From Carettochelys insculpta (Eukaryota; Chordata; Testudines; Carettochelyidae): a stretch of DNA of 64,000 nucleotides. The notes beneath the pieces are model-generated. The model saw only the letters and a program-made list of their open reading frames with translations. It was not told where the DNA came from and did not search any database. Made by a program: the position numbers and the translations under genes. The stretch is from positions 8,754,001 through 8,818,000 of the forward strand of contig NC_134138.1 in the NCBI RefSeq assembly GCF_033958435.1. The letters are read 5' to 3'. Of the stretch, positions 54,024-64,000 are shown in pieces. Within the stretch, counting starts at the first letter, position 1; each line of letters opens with the position of its first letter.

Positions 54024-54415
54024 GAATAGTAACAGAGAGATAGCCGTGCTAGTCTATATACTATCAAAACAAAAAAGCAGTCAAGTAGCGTATTCAAATT
54101 CGACACATTAACACGTGGTTTGAACCGAGACTGGAATTTTCTGGGTCACCATAGGGGCTCATTTGCATACTCGGCTTAATCTAATTCTTGACTCCCCCCC
54201 ACCCCTCTTTCTGCCCCTCTACTATCTGATTTGCTCACCTTGATCATTTTTTTTCTGATTTGTCAACCTTGATTACTTTTTTTTGGTTCTCTATGCCTCA
54301 AATATTGAGTCTGTTCTGGTATGGCTATGGGCTGAAGAAGTGGGTCTGTCCCACGAAAGCTCATCACCTCATAAATTATTTTGTTAGTCTTTAAAGTGCT
54401 ACTTGACTGCTTTCT
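54024..54415. repeat. Inverted-end repeat (AGCAGTCAAGTAGC type)
   Basis: GATAGCCGTGCTAGTCTATA and AAAGCAGTCAAGTAGC at the left face AGTGCTACTTGACTGCTTT at the right. The right part has GAAGAAGTGGGTCTGTCCCA, CGAAAGCTCAT and TTTGTTAGTCTTTAAAG, similar in order to the modules at 22050-22175 and 28862-28987. Abundant in turtles as far as I recall; class unknown. Confidence 0.65.
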
Positions 54416-54869
54416 CCCATTTGAGTTTGTCCGCACTATGATCTCACCTTAAAAGCAGCTTTTCCCCTGCTGGGTGGGCGGTCCCTACTTAAAAATTTGC
54501 TGTTGTTGTTGAATCACAGCTCTCCAGCACTCAGAGGCCTTTCACTGATGGAACAGCCGGGGAAAACAGCAGTCTGACAATATTTCCACTGGCCAAACTG
54601 TAGAAAAAAAAATACAGGTAGCTAGTGAAACTCGTTCATTGCACTGCTGAAACCTACGCAAAGCTTCTGGAGCTGAGCAGGTGGCTAGAACATCCTGGCT
54701 AGTTTTGAGATCAAAGCCAAAGAGGGATTGCTTTGTCCACTTTGCCCCAAAATCCAGTGGGGTCAGTGGAAAAGCCCCCCCCCCACTCCCACTTTCAGTA
54801 GCCTTTGGCACATGTTCCTATGGCATCATCCATGTGATGAGCTCAAAGCAATTGATGAATGCTGAATGG
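54416..54869. other. Unassigned stretch
   Basis: No gene recognised; C-run near 54777-54785. Confidence 0.3.
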
Positions 54870-55010
54870 TCTAAGAGCACCCCCATTTTACAGATAGGAA
54901 AACTGAGGCATGGAGCAGTGAGGTGCTTTAACCAAAGGGAATCAATGGGAGAGCTAGAAAAACAACCCAGATCTTTCTCCTCACATACCTTCTCTTTAAT
55001 GAGATTATCC
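54870..55010 (+). repeat. MIR/CORE SINE fragment
   Basis: CCCATTTTACAGATAGGAAA, ACTGAGGCATGGAGCAGTGA and CAACCCAGATCTTTCTCC follow MIR order. Confidence 0.7.
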
Positions 55011-55691
55011 CTCAGTTCAAATCATTGTTCTCTCTGGCCCAGACCCACAAGTTATTAATTCAGGCTGCCCTAGGGTACAGCTCCTTCATGACTCCCTTAT
55101 TTATTTCCATTCTGTAAAGAGGTCAAGGCTTATTCAGGTAAAGGACACAATCAGAAGTCCTTCCTGCCTTCACCAGACTATGTTTGGAGCCTCCTGCAGC
55201 GGGGAAATAGCTCTTATTGATCTGATATGGTGTATGGCCTCACTTGAGTTATTACCCTTGTACCTTGGGGTCTAAAGACAGCCAGTCTGCAGCCAGGCAA
55301 ACAATTGCTGTCCTAGGCACTAAATCTCAAGGTTGTTTCAGATGACAAATAGGAGACTTAACGGCTAATTACGGTGGGCCTTCTAATTTCCAGCCGGAGC
55401 CACAAAATCAATGGGAACTCCTTGCTTCCTTAAATAGTCACCCCGGCTGATCTCTGGAATGGCTCCATCTTCAGGTGTACTAAAAACCTGTTGATTTATT
55501 TGGTGCAAAGCCTTTTGTAAGCCAGCTCGCCAGCCGTGGAGCTGCCTTTCCCTGCATGAGAGTCAGAGAGAGAAAGCACAGATCTGGTTGCTTTGTCAGT
55601 TGTGCTGTAGTCACATCAGCTGGAGTCCAAAACAAGCATAGCCCTTGCCTTTATTTGGACAGCAATTAAGTGGATGACCAGCAGGCGAAAT
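55011..55691. other. Unassigned stretch
   Basis: No gene recognised. Confidence 0.35.
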
Positions 55692-55853
55692 ACTGTCCCC
55701 TATAAGCTGAGCACTTGGGCAGACATCCAAGAGAGAGTCAGGTGCCACCCAGCTGATTAGCAGACCATCCACAACTGGGGCCTGTTCCCACGGGTGGTGC
55801 ACACCTGTCAGTGCACACAACAACATTTATTCCACCCATTAGAGGGACCGTTG
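55692..55853 (-). mobile_element. hAT MITE (TAAGCTGAG family), copy 3
   Basis: CTGTCCCCTATAAGCTGAGC, CAGGTGCCACCCAGCTGATTAGC and TTTATTCCACCCATTAGAGGG repeat the units of 42705-42892 on the opposite strand. The 8-bp flanks are not clear. Confidence 0.7.
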
Positions 55854-57511
55854 GTACTAAAGACTACTCGCTATGCCACCCAGGCAGATGCTGGGGAAAG
55901 GGGCAAAAAATTGCTGCAAATTGTCTTACCATGTGACTGATGACTCCTATTCACCCTTCCTCCAGGCCCTGTTCTTTAAATGCTTCAGCAACACTAGAAC
56001 TTTCAGCATAGCTGGGGACACGTTCCAATATTAGCTGTTAGCTGTTCCCATTTTATATGTGGGGAGACTGAGGTTCCACCAGCCAAATTCAAAACAGGAT
56101 GCACATGCTCTTAAGGCTCGTTCAACCTACACAGCTTTGCTCTGCTAATCCCAGGCCAACCTGATTGGTGCCTGTGTCTCTTCTCTCCATGTCCTCCAGC
56201 ACACCCGTCACCCATCCAACATGAGCTAAACTGCACCGAGAGGCTCAGAGGCGTTGTCAAGGGGTCTGGCTCAGGTGACGGTGTCCGTGAAGCTGAAAAG
56301 CACGTGGAATGGCATTTTCACTGTGCGCAATGGGAGGCTCAGCCTGGATTTCACCAAAAGGCCTTCCAGAGTTTTACAGGGGCTTTTCTTTTGCTTCCTC
56401 TCCACTGTTTAGAAGGGGCTTTGCTCAAATCCCTTCCCCTCCCCTCCCCCAGCTCCTTCCTCACTGAACTCTGCAGCCATGCAGATGCCTCTCAAAGAGC
56501 CTTGGGCACAAGGAACCGGCTCATAAGGCAGTAAAGCTGACATCAGGATGCTAAGTATGGCCTGGCAGTGCCATGTTCCACGGAAATAGAATTCAGGTGG
56601 TACCAGTGCCAAAGAGCTATTATAGCTAATTGTATTGTAGGTAGTCCGTCGTGTCCGACAAAGACATCTTGAGCTTGCACAGGTTCATTGTAATAATAGC
56701 ATAGAACACTGACTGTCAGAGCCTCAGCTGCTGGAGCAAAAAGACCACTGGTTTGTTACAGGAAGCATGCAAGCGACCGCTGTCCTTTGGGTAAAATGCC
56801 CTTGGGAGGCAATTGAAGGGAGACGATTAGTCAGAACCCCTTGAGGGGTGGGGCTAAAGACATATAAAACTTTAGCCTGGGAGGTCATTGCAGGGGGAGG
56901 GATGGGCTCATTTGAGGGCTATAGTGTGGCTAGCAGTTTGAGCATGGTTTAGATTATCTCTGGTTGGCAGAGGTGGGAACGTTTAAGCCCTGCGATTTTT
57001 TTTCCTGTGCTGTATGCGGGGCTTTATAAACCCATTATGAAGCTGGCATTGAAATCCGTGTAATTTAAGGTGCTTTCTAAGGTGGGTTGGAAAGGTACAT
57101 CATGTATTTGTCTAGGAACTGTTTTCTTTCCCCCCTGCTCTTTTCCTTTATCTTCCTAATGAACCAGGGTCCTACCACTTCAGTGTTGTGATTTGTGCTG
57201 CAGTGCAAGGGCATGAATGAGAACCTTTGTAGAACTGTGGTGTCGGGGGGGCGTGAGTGGTGCTGGCGCTGCAGGAACATTGCCCTGCCTTCCAAACGTG
57301 ACCGGCGTTTGCGGGTGCAGAGAGTAGTGTTGGCTGGCTAAGGCTTGCAGACTGAGGAGCCTGGAGTGGTGCTGGCAGAGGCTGGGATTTGAAATGTGGG
57401 AGGACCATAATGGTGATCATCTGGCTCCCCAAGCTGTGCCCATGTTGGGGGAATGGTCCTCTGCTCCCCTCAGTTCTGGCACCATTGCTGTGATAGTACC
57501 TATGGTCCTTA
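55854..57511. other. Unassigned; weak MIR at 56040-56100
   Basis: TTCCCATTTTATATGTGGGG and GACTGAGGTTCC near 56050 look like a short MIR relic. GTCCGTCGTGTCCGACAAAG near 56647 could be an RTE-type tail but is too short to call. No gene recognised. Confidence 0.35.
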
Positions 57512-57690
57512 TGCAACCCACACACCTAGGAGTGTGGGTCACTATATGTAATATAGCACCTAAATCACATACACAGAGAGCGAATGAATCCCCTTTGCAG
57601 CCTTAGCGGCGAGAGCCCTGGCTTTTAGCTCAAGCTGTAGAAGTACCTTCACAAAGCTCCAGAGATCCCAGGTTTGAGTCTGCCTGTGGG
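57512..57690 (+). repeat. tRNA-like interspersed repeat, copy 3
   Basis: CAACCCACACACCTAGGAGT leads to CTTTTAGCTCAAGCTGTAG (A-box-like) and CCCAGGTTTGAGTCTGCC (B-box-like). This copy has the most tRNA-like module (57618-57684). Confidence 0.7.
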
Positions 57691-57776
57691 CAGTTTCAAG
57701 TGGGGGTCTCTTCTGGGATTTGAAGGGGATCTCTGAAGGTTGGGAAGTGCTTCCTCAGCTAGGGGAAGGGTGTAAT

Positions 57777-57955
57777 TCACACACACACACCTACTGGTTG
57801 GGGGTCATTGTCCCATGTAACGGCACTTAGACCACTTATAGCGAGAATGAGTCTCTTCCACAGCTGTAGCTGAGGGGCAGTTGGCTTTTTGCTTGAATTG
57901 TAAAGATTCCTGCACTAAGCTCCAGAGGTCCTGGGTTGGAGTCCACCTGCTGGTG
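57777..57955 (+). repeat. tRNA-like interspersed repeat, copy 4
   Basis: ACACACACCTACTGGTTGGG to CTGGGTTGGAGTCCACCTG. Same unit as the preceding repeat, only 87 bp downstream and in the same orientation, so the two may be a local tandem duplication or two insertions. Confidence 0.65.
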
Positions 57956-58390
57956 GTCACACCTACTCATGGACCAAGACCCAGTTGCAGGTGTTTCTGG
58001 GCAGCCCCTATCAAATGGGAGGTGTGTTTGGAAGACTGCACAAAGGTGCTTGGTTGAAAGTTCAAAAAGTGGCTGATGGAGAGGACATTGCTAGGGGCTG
58101 AAGTCTCAGTAGTGACTGAGACTTCCCCACCTGTTTTGCATGTAGCAAAGGGTCCTGCAGTGACTTCTGTGTACCAGAATCAGATAACTCCCTTAGCTGG
58201 CAGCTGTAGCAGGTGTTTTTCCTGTTGTGGGCCAGCCATCAGTAGAAATGTTAACGATGTCCATGTTTCTAATATGGCTTATGCTAGCAAACTGAAATGG
58301 AAGGAAAGCCCATTTTTCCTACAGCTACTTAGTTGTAGCAATCCCACAGGTTACTCACAGCAGGTGTAGGTCAAAACATTTCACCGCCAT
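57956..58390. other. Unassigned stretch
   Basis: No gene recognised. Confidence 0.3.
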
Positions 58391-59144
58391 GGGTATGTCT
58401 ATGCTACAACGTTTCGTCAATGGAACTTATGTCGTCACCCAAAAGCTGACAAAACAAAAGTGGCCAGAGGGTGCTCACCCTTGCTCCCTCAGTCCACAGA
58501 TCATGTCCACACTAGCGACACCATCATTGGCAATACAAGCCATGAACTGTGGGTATGGCTCCCACACAGCAGTGTGGTGGGAAGGCAGAGCTGATCCCTG
58601 CCCAGCTGGGGATTCCTTCTGAGTTCTCCCTCAGCTGCTGGGAGCGGCATCCTGAGCAGCCCTCTGAGCTCTCTGTACTGGGAAATGTGAAAACAACACA
58701 GCAGCCTGTCCCCGTCCCCAACAAGGCAGACTCGGGGCCCACCACTGATATGATCTTGGGTTGTTCCCAAAGGGAGCAGCTCACTCAGCTGTCTTAACTC
58801 CTGGAGCGCTGAAAGGGGAGGGGCATGTGCCCACAGGGCAGCAGAGATCAAAGCACTGAGCAGAGCCACCGGGGCAGGGCCTTGTGGGATACTGGTGGAA
58901 GCCAGTTCTGTCAGCAAAACAACCAGGAGTCTCTACACTGGGTCTTTGTTGTCCGTAAAGGGAGGGGGAAAGAAAAAAGTGTCTCATGGGGATGGAAGTT
59001 TTTTGTTGCCAAAACTGGGAATTTTTCTCGAGGAAAAATCTCACTGCTGTCTGTGTGTGTGTGCGTGTGTGTGTGTGTGTGCGCGCGCGCGTGCACACTC
59101 ACTGTTTTGTTGCCAAAAGGCGGCAAAAGTAGGTAGCATAGCCC
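58391..59144. mobile_element. MITE with GGGTATGTCTATGCTAC end and GT-rich microsatellite
   Basis: GGGTATGTCTATGCTACAAC at the left and GTAGGTAGCATAGCCC at the right pair imperfectly. TTTTGTTGCC/GGCGGCAAAA motifs lie near the ends. The interior includes a long alternating GT/GC tract at 59053-59096. Edges are supported by the termini only; no target duplication was found. Confidence 0.55.
59053..59096. repeat. (TG)n(CG)n microsatellite
   Basis: An uninterrupted purine-pyrimidine alternation, GT then GC, ends in CGTGCACAC. It is a classical sequence type for left-handed (Z) DNA. Confidence 0.9.
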
Positions 59145-60359
59145 TACCCTAAATGGGATTTGTGTCCTCCCCCCCTGCAAGGTGACAGTGTCCTTTTAAG
59201 TAAACATCCCGCCCTTGAAAGTCCAGACGATGACAAGACTTCTCACACCAGGCATGCATGTGTCCCTTTGTCAGCGCTCACCCAGTACATACAGCCCTCT
59301 GTCTTGTTGCAACCTTTTATGCTGCCCAACAATAGAGCTCAGAACAGCCGCTGAATCACTTTTTCAAACATCAGGGGGCGAAAGAGACTTTCCTGAAAAC
59401 CCAAAGAGCACTTTCCTCAGTGGAGGTGGAGAATGAAGGTGATGCCACTCTCTAATGTAGCGTTCTTTGTGTGCAGGGAGCTGGCCGAGTGCTCTGTAAT
59501 CACTCACCAAAGAGAAGCTGTAAATAGGCAGGAATTCCTCCCCTGCTGTGGGCAGCTAAATAAGGCAGAGGATGGAGGAAGGGGACAAGGAAGGCAGAGA
59601 AAAGCAGAGCAGAAGGAATTGGAAGAGGCTAATTTCCAGCCTCTTAGCGCCTCCTCGGTCCTAGTTTTAGACCTGTTCAGCCTGGCACACATTCTGCTGC
59701 TGGGCCAGAATGGGCAAGTGTTACCTTATGGGCACTTTGGGAGCCAGATGCCATAGAGGGTTGTAGGCACTTGCCCTGCACCTTTGTTCACCCCCAAGCG
59801 AGGGTAGGAGCAATTCAGTTGCCATCCCTCTGCTACCGAAGGATGTGACCAGGACCTCTTGATGCCAAGTGGCAGAGGATACATGGGTTCCCTGTAGTAC
59901 CGGGATCCAAAAAGGCTTTAGTGAAAGCCTGCACCATGCTGTAATCATTGTGAGACATGTGTATGGAGAGTGTTTGTAGAGTCACGTGTAGATCCGAAAT
60001 GCTATGTTCTCTAGGTCTGTGAGTGAAGGCAGCTCACCAAAAGGAGAGCCACCGATTTCTGCCAAGCCATGGGGAAGAGAGGCTCCTCTCACTCTGGCCA
60101 GTCATGTGCCAGTGGGGCTCACCCTGGAGCTGCAGGAAAAAACAGAACTAGCAGGGGTATCCCATTGAGCAGGGAGGCAAAGAACATTTGAAACTGTCTC
60201 CATGGTGCAGAAGAATGCCTAGTTATCTCTTCAGAGCATAAAATTGAGCTACCAGCAGCCTTCAATGTCAGAGACTACTTAGCAGGCTGCTGGATACTGC
60301 CTGTTTTCTTGTGATCCAAATCAAGCTGTCTGTGTCCATTGGTTGTCTTGTGTCTCTTG
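59145..60359. other. Unassigned stretch
   Basis: No gene recognised. Confidence 0.35.
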
Positions 60360-60475
60360 CTTAGACTGTAATTTTGGGGATGGATGGACCATACATTTGT
60401 TCTGCTTGTACAGTACCTAGCACAGGGAGTTCCTGGTCTCCGAAGTGGGCTTCTGGGTGTTACCACAGTAGAAAT
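60360..60475 (+). repeat. L2/CORE-type 3' tail
   Basis: CTTAGACTGTAATTTTGGGG and CTTGTACAGTACCTAGCACA followed by GTTCCTGGTCTCC are the common amniote tail of L2/CORE-SINE elements. Confidence 0.6.
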
Positions 60476-60487
60476 TATAACAATGAC

Positions 60488-60739
60488 TGCAGCCTTCAAT
60501 GGGCTTAAACTGCAGCAAGGAAGGTTTAGGTTGGACATGAAAAATTTCCTAACTGTCAGGGTTGTGAAACACTGGAATAAATTGCCTAGGAGGTTGTAGA
60601 ATCTCCATCACGTGAGATATTTAAGAGCAGATTGGACAAACACCTGTCCAAGATGATGCTTGGTCCTGCCAGGAGAGCAGAGGACTGGACTCGATGACCT
60701 CTCAAGGTCCCTTCCAGTTCTAGTATTCTATGATTCAAA
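60488..60739 (+). mobile_element. CR1 LINE 3' end
   Basis: CTTAAACTGCAGCAAGGAAG, GTGAAACACTGGAATAAATT, GAGATATTTAAGAGCAGATT and a terminal AGTATTCTATGATTC. It is in the orientation opposite to 20175-20682 and belongs to the same subfamily. Confidence 0.85.
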
Positions 60740-62084
60740 TTGCAAAACACAGAGGAAAAGGCAGCAGGCTGCCCAACTCTGGTGATCGTCAGGACAGATC
60801 CTTTCTCAGAGTCTTGGTGCATGGCTGGGATGATGATTGTTTCAGTGCGGAGCTGGGGGAGGCCCAGCACATCTTGAGGCACAGCCAGGTCAGATAGAGA
60901 AGTTGGTCTGTACGTTGCCTCCGCCTAGAACCCTCTTCCCTCCTCCCAGAGGTGACAACTTTGTCGGGGGGCAAGTTGGCCTTGGGATTATTCTGGCTGA
61001 AGCAGGATGTCCAGCTCTAAACCTGAGGTGCTTCTCAAGGGGATGTGCAGGGCAGGATCTCAAGCGGGTGAGCTGCCCCCACCTGATGTGCCCCTTTATT
61101 GCGGTCCCCACAGGGGTGTGCATGTGATTCCTCCAGTCTTCCCCATACAGTACTGCCACAGATAAGGAGGGTTGCCCTGGGCTATGCCAGCACACACCAA
61201 AAGTGCTGGATGTCACGCCTAGAAGGTGGGCATGTCCTCCTTCCCCTTCCTCCAGAGTCTACCTTCTTGACACCGTGGATATAACCCATGCCATCATGAG
61301 CAGTTTCCTTCCCCAAGACCCACACCTGGCTTGGTTCTCCATGGGGCTGCTTGGTTTTTGTGCCTGATTGGAACCCTTGGAGCAACCTGTCTGCACAGAT
61401 TACACAATGTATCCTGAATGTCACAAGCAAGGAGGGGTGAAGTTGTATTCCACAGGAACCGAGCTAGACAGCTCCTAGGCCACAGGCCTCCAGCTTGACC
61501 AGAGCTGCAGGGTCCCGGGACCAGCCCAGAATTGGTCTAGTATAGCCCAAGATTTGGCCCTGCGCAGCCTCCATAGAAGGTGTATCCCAGATCTCAAACG
61601 AGGTCTCACAAGCGGTATGATTCAGGACAGCGGATTAAGGAGCCTTTCAGCACAGCCCCCTGGCACTGCATGCGCATTCTGCCAGCTGCCGTGCATGTGT
61701 GCTAAGCCAGGGAAGGGAGGCACTTGTGTTTGCTGAGCAGAACCAGCGGAGATGAGATGAAACTGCTCTCTGTCGGGACAGCTGAGCATGGAGGATGGAG
61801 TCGCCTGCAGGACTGGCAATAGACTGTGGGGTTTTTACCTCCAGGTCACCAGCGTGACAATAACTGCAGGCTGGTGGTGCTCTGGGTTATGTATTATCTA
61901 AAGGCTGGTTGGTGACTTGTGTGGATGGAATCGGTGCCCTCAGTCCAGGTGATAGCTGACAGGAATGTGCATCATAAATTCACTGCTCCAAAGTGGTAAT
62001 TATGCCAGCAATAAAACTAGCAAAGGCTAAGGGGTCCCTGGAGAATAGGCCCCAGTCATAATGGGAAGAAAGTTGCTGTTATAT
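60740..62084. other. Unassigned stretch
   Basis: No gene recognised on either strand. Confidence 0.35.
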
Positions 62085-62345
62085 GGCTAGGAGCACCAAT
62101 TAACATTTAGGAGACCTCAGTTCAGTTCCTGTCTCTGCCACAGCTTTTCTGTGTGCCCCTGGGCTAGTCACTTAATCTGTTTCTGTCCCTCTTCCCCTAT
62201 CTGTCAAGTGGTGCTTCTGATCCCCAACTTGCCATCCGTCTTTTCTGTTTTGACTGCAAGCTCTCTGGGGGAAAGATTGGCTCTTGCAGATTGCATGTAC
62301 AGCACCTAGCACAATCATTTGCCAGGCCCTATGTTGACTAAGGAA
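62085..62345 (-). repeat. MIR/CORE SINE, longest copy
   Basis: TCAGTTCAGTTCCTGTCTCT, CTGGGCTAGTCACTTAATCT and ATCTGTCAAGTGG are the complement of the MIR core. CTGCAAGCTCTCTGGGG and GTACAGCACCTAGCACAATC give the CORE tail. This is the most complete MIR-like element in the window. Confidence 0.7.
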
Positions 62346-62734
62346 GAGGAGGAGGGGGAGAAAAGGGAAAGGAATTGATGGTGGGGATGTGATGGACCAC
62401 CTTCCAGGTTTGTACCTCAACTCCTCCCCAACTTAATTTTAATGTCCAGAGCCACAAGAACCCTGGGACATAAAAGGTATTCCTTGAAACCCCCAATAAC
62501 CACACCAATAATTTTAATGTTATCTCCCTTTATTTTTCAGGCAGCAAATTATTTTGCACATACACTCAAAATACAGATGAGTGAATGGGTTACATTAACA
62601 TATGTGAACGTTGCAGCAATAGCATATGCTTTAGAGTATAGAGTTCTAAAGCAGTCACAAAGCTTTAACATAAATGGAGTAATTACTAGAAGAGCATCCT
62701 AGCTTTAAGCCCTAACACTGGTGACCAAAGTCAG

Positions 62735-62850
62735 TCACAGTACTCCACCTGAGGCCTAATCAGCGCAAAGAAGAGCATTACTATCACGTTCTGTGATCTG
62801 AGTGATATTTGCATGTTAATGCAACCTGAATTTCATTTGCTTTTTTGGCA
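62735..62850 (-). mobile_element. CR1 LINE internal fragment
   Basis: CACAGTACTCCACCTGAGGC, CTAATCAGCGCAAAGAAGAG and TTTCATTTGCTTTTTTGGCA parallel 35965-36100 of the longer CR1 copy. It is cut at its right end, where an LTR-like block begins. Confidence 0.65.
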
Positions 62851-62851
62851 G

Positions 62852-63060
62852 TGTGATGGGGCAATTGCTCCACACTGGTATGGAAAGGGTTAAAAACAGC
62901 CTGTGGAGAGGGCTGCTCTGGGAGCCAATTGGGAGAGGGCTTGTCACAGCCAATCAGAACCCAGGAGGGCTATATAAAAAAGAGGGTGGACCAGGATGAA
63001 GACACACTTGCTCCTGCTCTGGAGAGAGAGGGGCCTGTGATGTACTGTGGACAGAGCCAT
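62852..63060 (+). promoter_or_regulatory. LTR-like promoter (two CCAAT boxes and TATA box)
   Basis: TGTGATGGGGCAATTGCTCC starts the block. CCAAT occurs at 62925-62929 and 62950-62954, and TATATAAAA at 62971-62979, giving a normal spacing for a Pol II core promoter with start near 63000. This is typical of a retroelement LTR U3 region, and the CR1 relic is cut off just at its left edge. I recall similar turtle LTRs. The 3' end of the LTR could not be fixed and no retroviral coding sequence follows. Confidence 0.5.
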
Positions 63061-63334
63061 GCTGGGGTGGAGGGAAAGTGAGCCATGGGGGGTGCTCTGT
63101 CATGAGTAATCCCAGACTGAAGCATGTTAACAGGAGCCTGAGGTGACAGAGGGCAGCAGAGAGGCAGCCAGGGCAGATGAAGGCAGCAGGTCCACAACTG
63201 CCTATGATACGTGGCCATTCAGACTGAAGTTTGCCCTGGCTACTGTGGGCATGGCTCAGCTCAAGCCAGCCTTCCTTCCGCTGGGCACAAATGGCCACCC
63301 AGCATAGGCACCCCAGCCAGCACCATGGATGGGC
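63061..63334. other. Unassigned stretch, perhaps rest of the LTR
   Basis: No gene recognised. Confidence 0.3.
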
Positions 63335-63605
63335 TTGTCCCAGGGGTAGTTTGGGGCTGAGGTGGGTTAATCCTGTGGGTTGGTTTGGGGCTGAGTGGGG
63401 TTAAGCCTGGAGATGGGGGTGGGCTTGTGGGATGGGGGTTAGTGCTTAGGGATGGGGGTGGATTTGTGGGCTGAGGTGGGTAACTCCTGGAGATGGGGGT
63501 CGGGTTTGGGGAGCAAGGGGGTAGAGCCTGAGGATGGGGTTCCACAAAATGCTTTCAAGTTTAAAAGGGTTCTGTGGCCACATAAAATTGGGAAACACGG
63601 GGTTA
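63335..63605. repeat. G-rich degenerate tandem repeat next to a hAT-like end
   Basis: Units resembling GTTTGGGGCTGAGGTGGGTT and GGAGATGGGGGTGGG recur several times to 63540. The block then ends with AAAATTGGGAAACACGGGG, reminiscent of a hAT right terminus. It may be the interior of one MITE. Confidence 0.5.
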
Positions 63606-63789
63606 GAGGAAATGTTAGCCAGGGTGTGCTGCTTAGCACCCAGTGGAAACTACTGTCCTTCCTAGAAGGAGACAGCTGCAATGGGTGTAGCCAATGTGTC
63701 ATCCGGAAGAGTAGCTCATCCATGAAATATGAACTTCTGCATTAAAGATAAGGGAAATTGCTAACTAACCTTCAAGCAAATCCCAGGGA

Positions 63790-63878
63790 AGTGCCAACAA
63801 GTGCTTCTGGGGGTCTGAGGCTCTGCCCAGCTGATTGGCAGAGCGCCTACAGCTGGCAACATTAGAGGGAATCCCACC
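63790..63878 (-). mobile_element. hAT MITE (TAAGCTGAG family), fragment
   Basis: GCCCAGCTGATTGGCAGAGC, CTACAGCTGGC and AACATTAGAGGGA are parts of the unit seen at 55692 and 42705. Both ends are degraded. Confidence 0.55.
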
Positions 63879-64000
63879 CACTCCCCCGTGGGTGGGCCTG
63901 GGTTGTGCAGGAAGATCACGCTGCTGTCTGGAAGCCCTCCGAAGCCAGACTGCGATGACAGCTGCTTGCACAGTCTGGGCAGGGCTCGTGCTGGGGTAGG

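Overview
The window looks like intergenic or intronic DNA from a turtle (Testudines, probably a cryptodire). The basis is repeat content: many CR1 LINE tails in both orientations, a tRNA-derived SINE head joined to a CR1-like tail (the tortoise Pol III/SINE layout), an almost complete DIRS-type tyrosine-recombinase retrotransposon, MIR/CORE-SINE relics, and a very large set of short inverted-repeat DNA transposons ending in GGCTGTGTCTACAC-like termini with internal TTCGAA or GTTGACA motifs. A crocodilian is the main alternative. I recognise no host protein-coding exon, tRNA, rRNA, operon or CRISPR array. Nearly all ORFs over 60 codons are chance frames or decayed transposon genes.

Layout. 1-5 kb: a CR1 copy split by a foldback MITE, three more MITE-like units, a decayed PIF/Harbinger transposase (about 2.7-3.7 kb) and a three-unit tandem repeat. 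5-14 kb: mostly unassigned sequence with an RTE-like LINE tail, a CR1 tail and a fragment of CR1 ORF2. 14-26 kb: a Tigger-like fragment, a CR1 copy interrupted by a GTTGACA-family element with a 3-bp target duplication, further members of that family, a near-perfect 276-bp hairpin and a probable solo LTR. 27-36 kb: the densest zone, with nested elements. It holds a Tigger-like element inside a MITE, a very CpG-rich MITE, a Harbinger-like deletion derivative inside an older MITE, the 3' end of a LINE, and a large palindrome whose centre carries a 259-bp inverted copy of DNA lying 2.3 kb away. 36-43 kb: CR1 tails, a MIR, a tRNA-like repeat and a hAT MITE. 43-46.7 kb: a nearly full APE/RT LINE on the minus strand. 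47.3-53.4 kb: the DIRS element on the minus strand. 53.4-64 kb: unassigned sequence with scattered CR1, MIR, tRNA-like repeats, MITEs and an LTR-like promoter.

How the parts relate. The autonomous elements (DIRS, LINE, Harbinger) are all broken, by in-frame stops, frameshifts or loss of catalytic residues. The non-autonomous elements are better preserved. Several have exact 3-bp target duplications with A or T in the middle position (ATA, ATG, AAG, CAG, CAT). One element with this terminus type contains a remnant Harbinger transposase, which points to PIF/Harbinger as the mobilising system. All family names rest on reading by eye and remembered consensus features. No database search was possible, and all coordinates of repeat edges are approximate unless a target duplication is stated.
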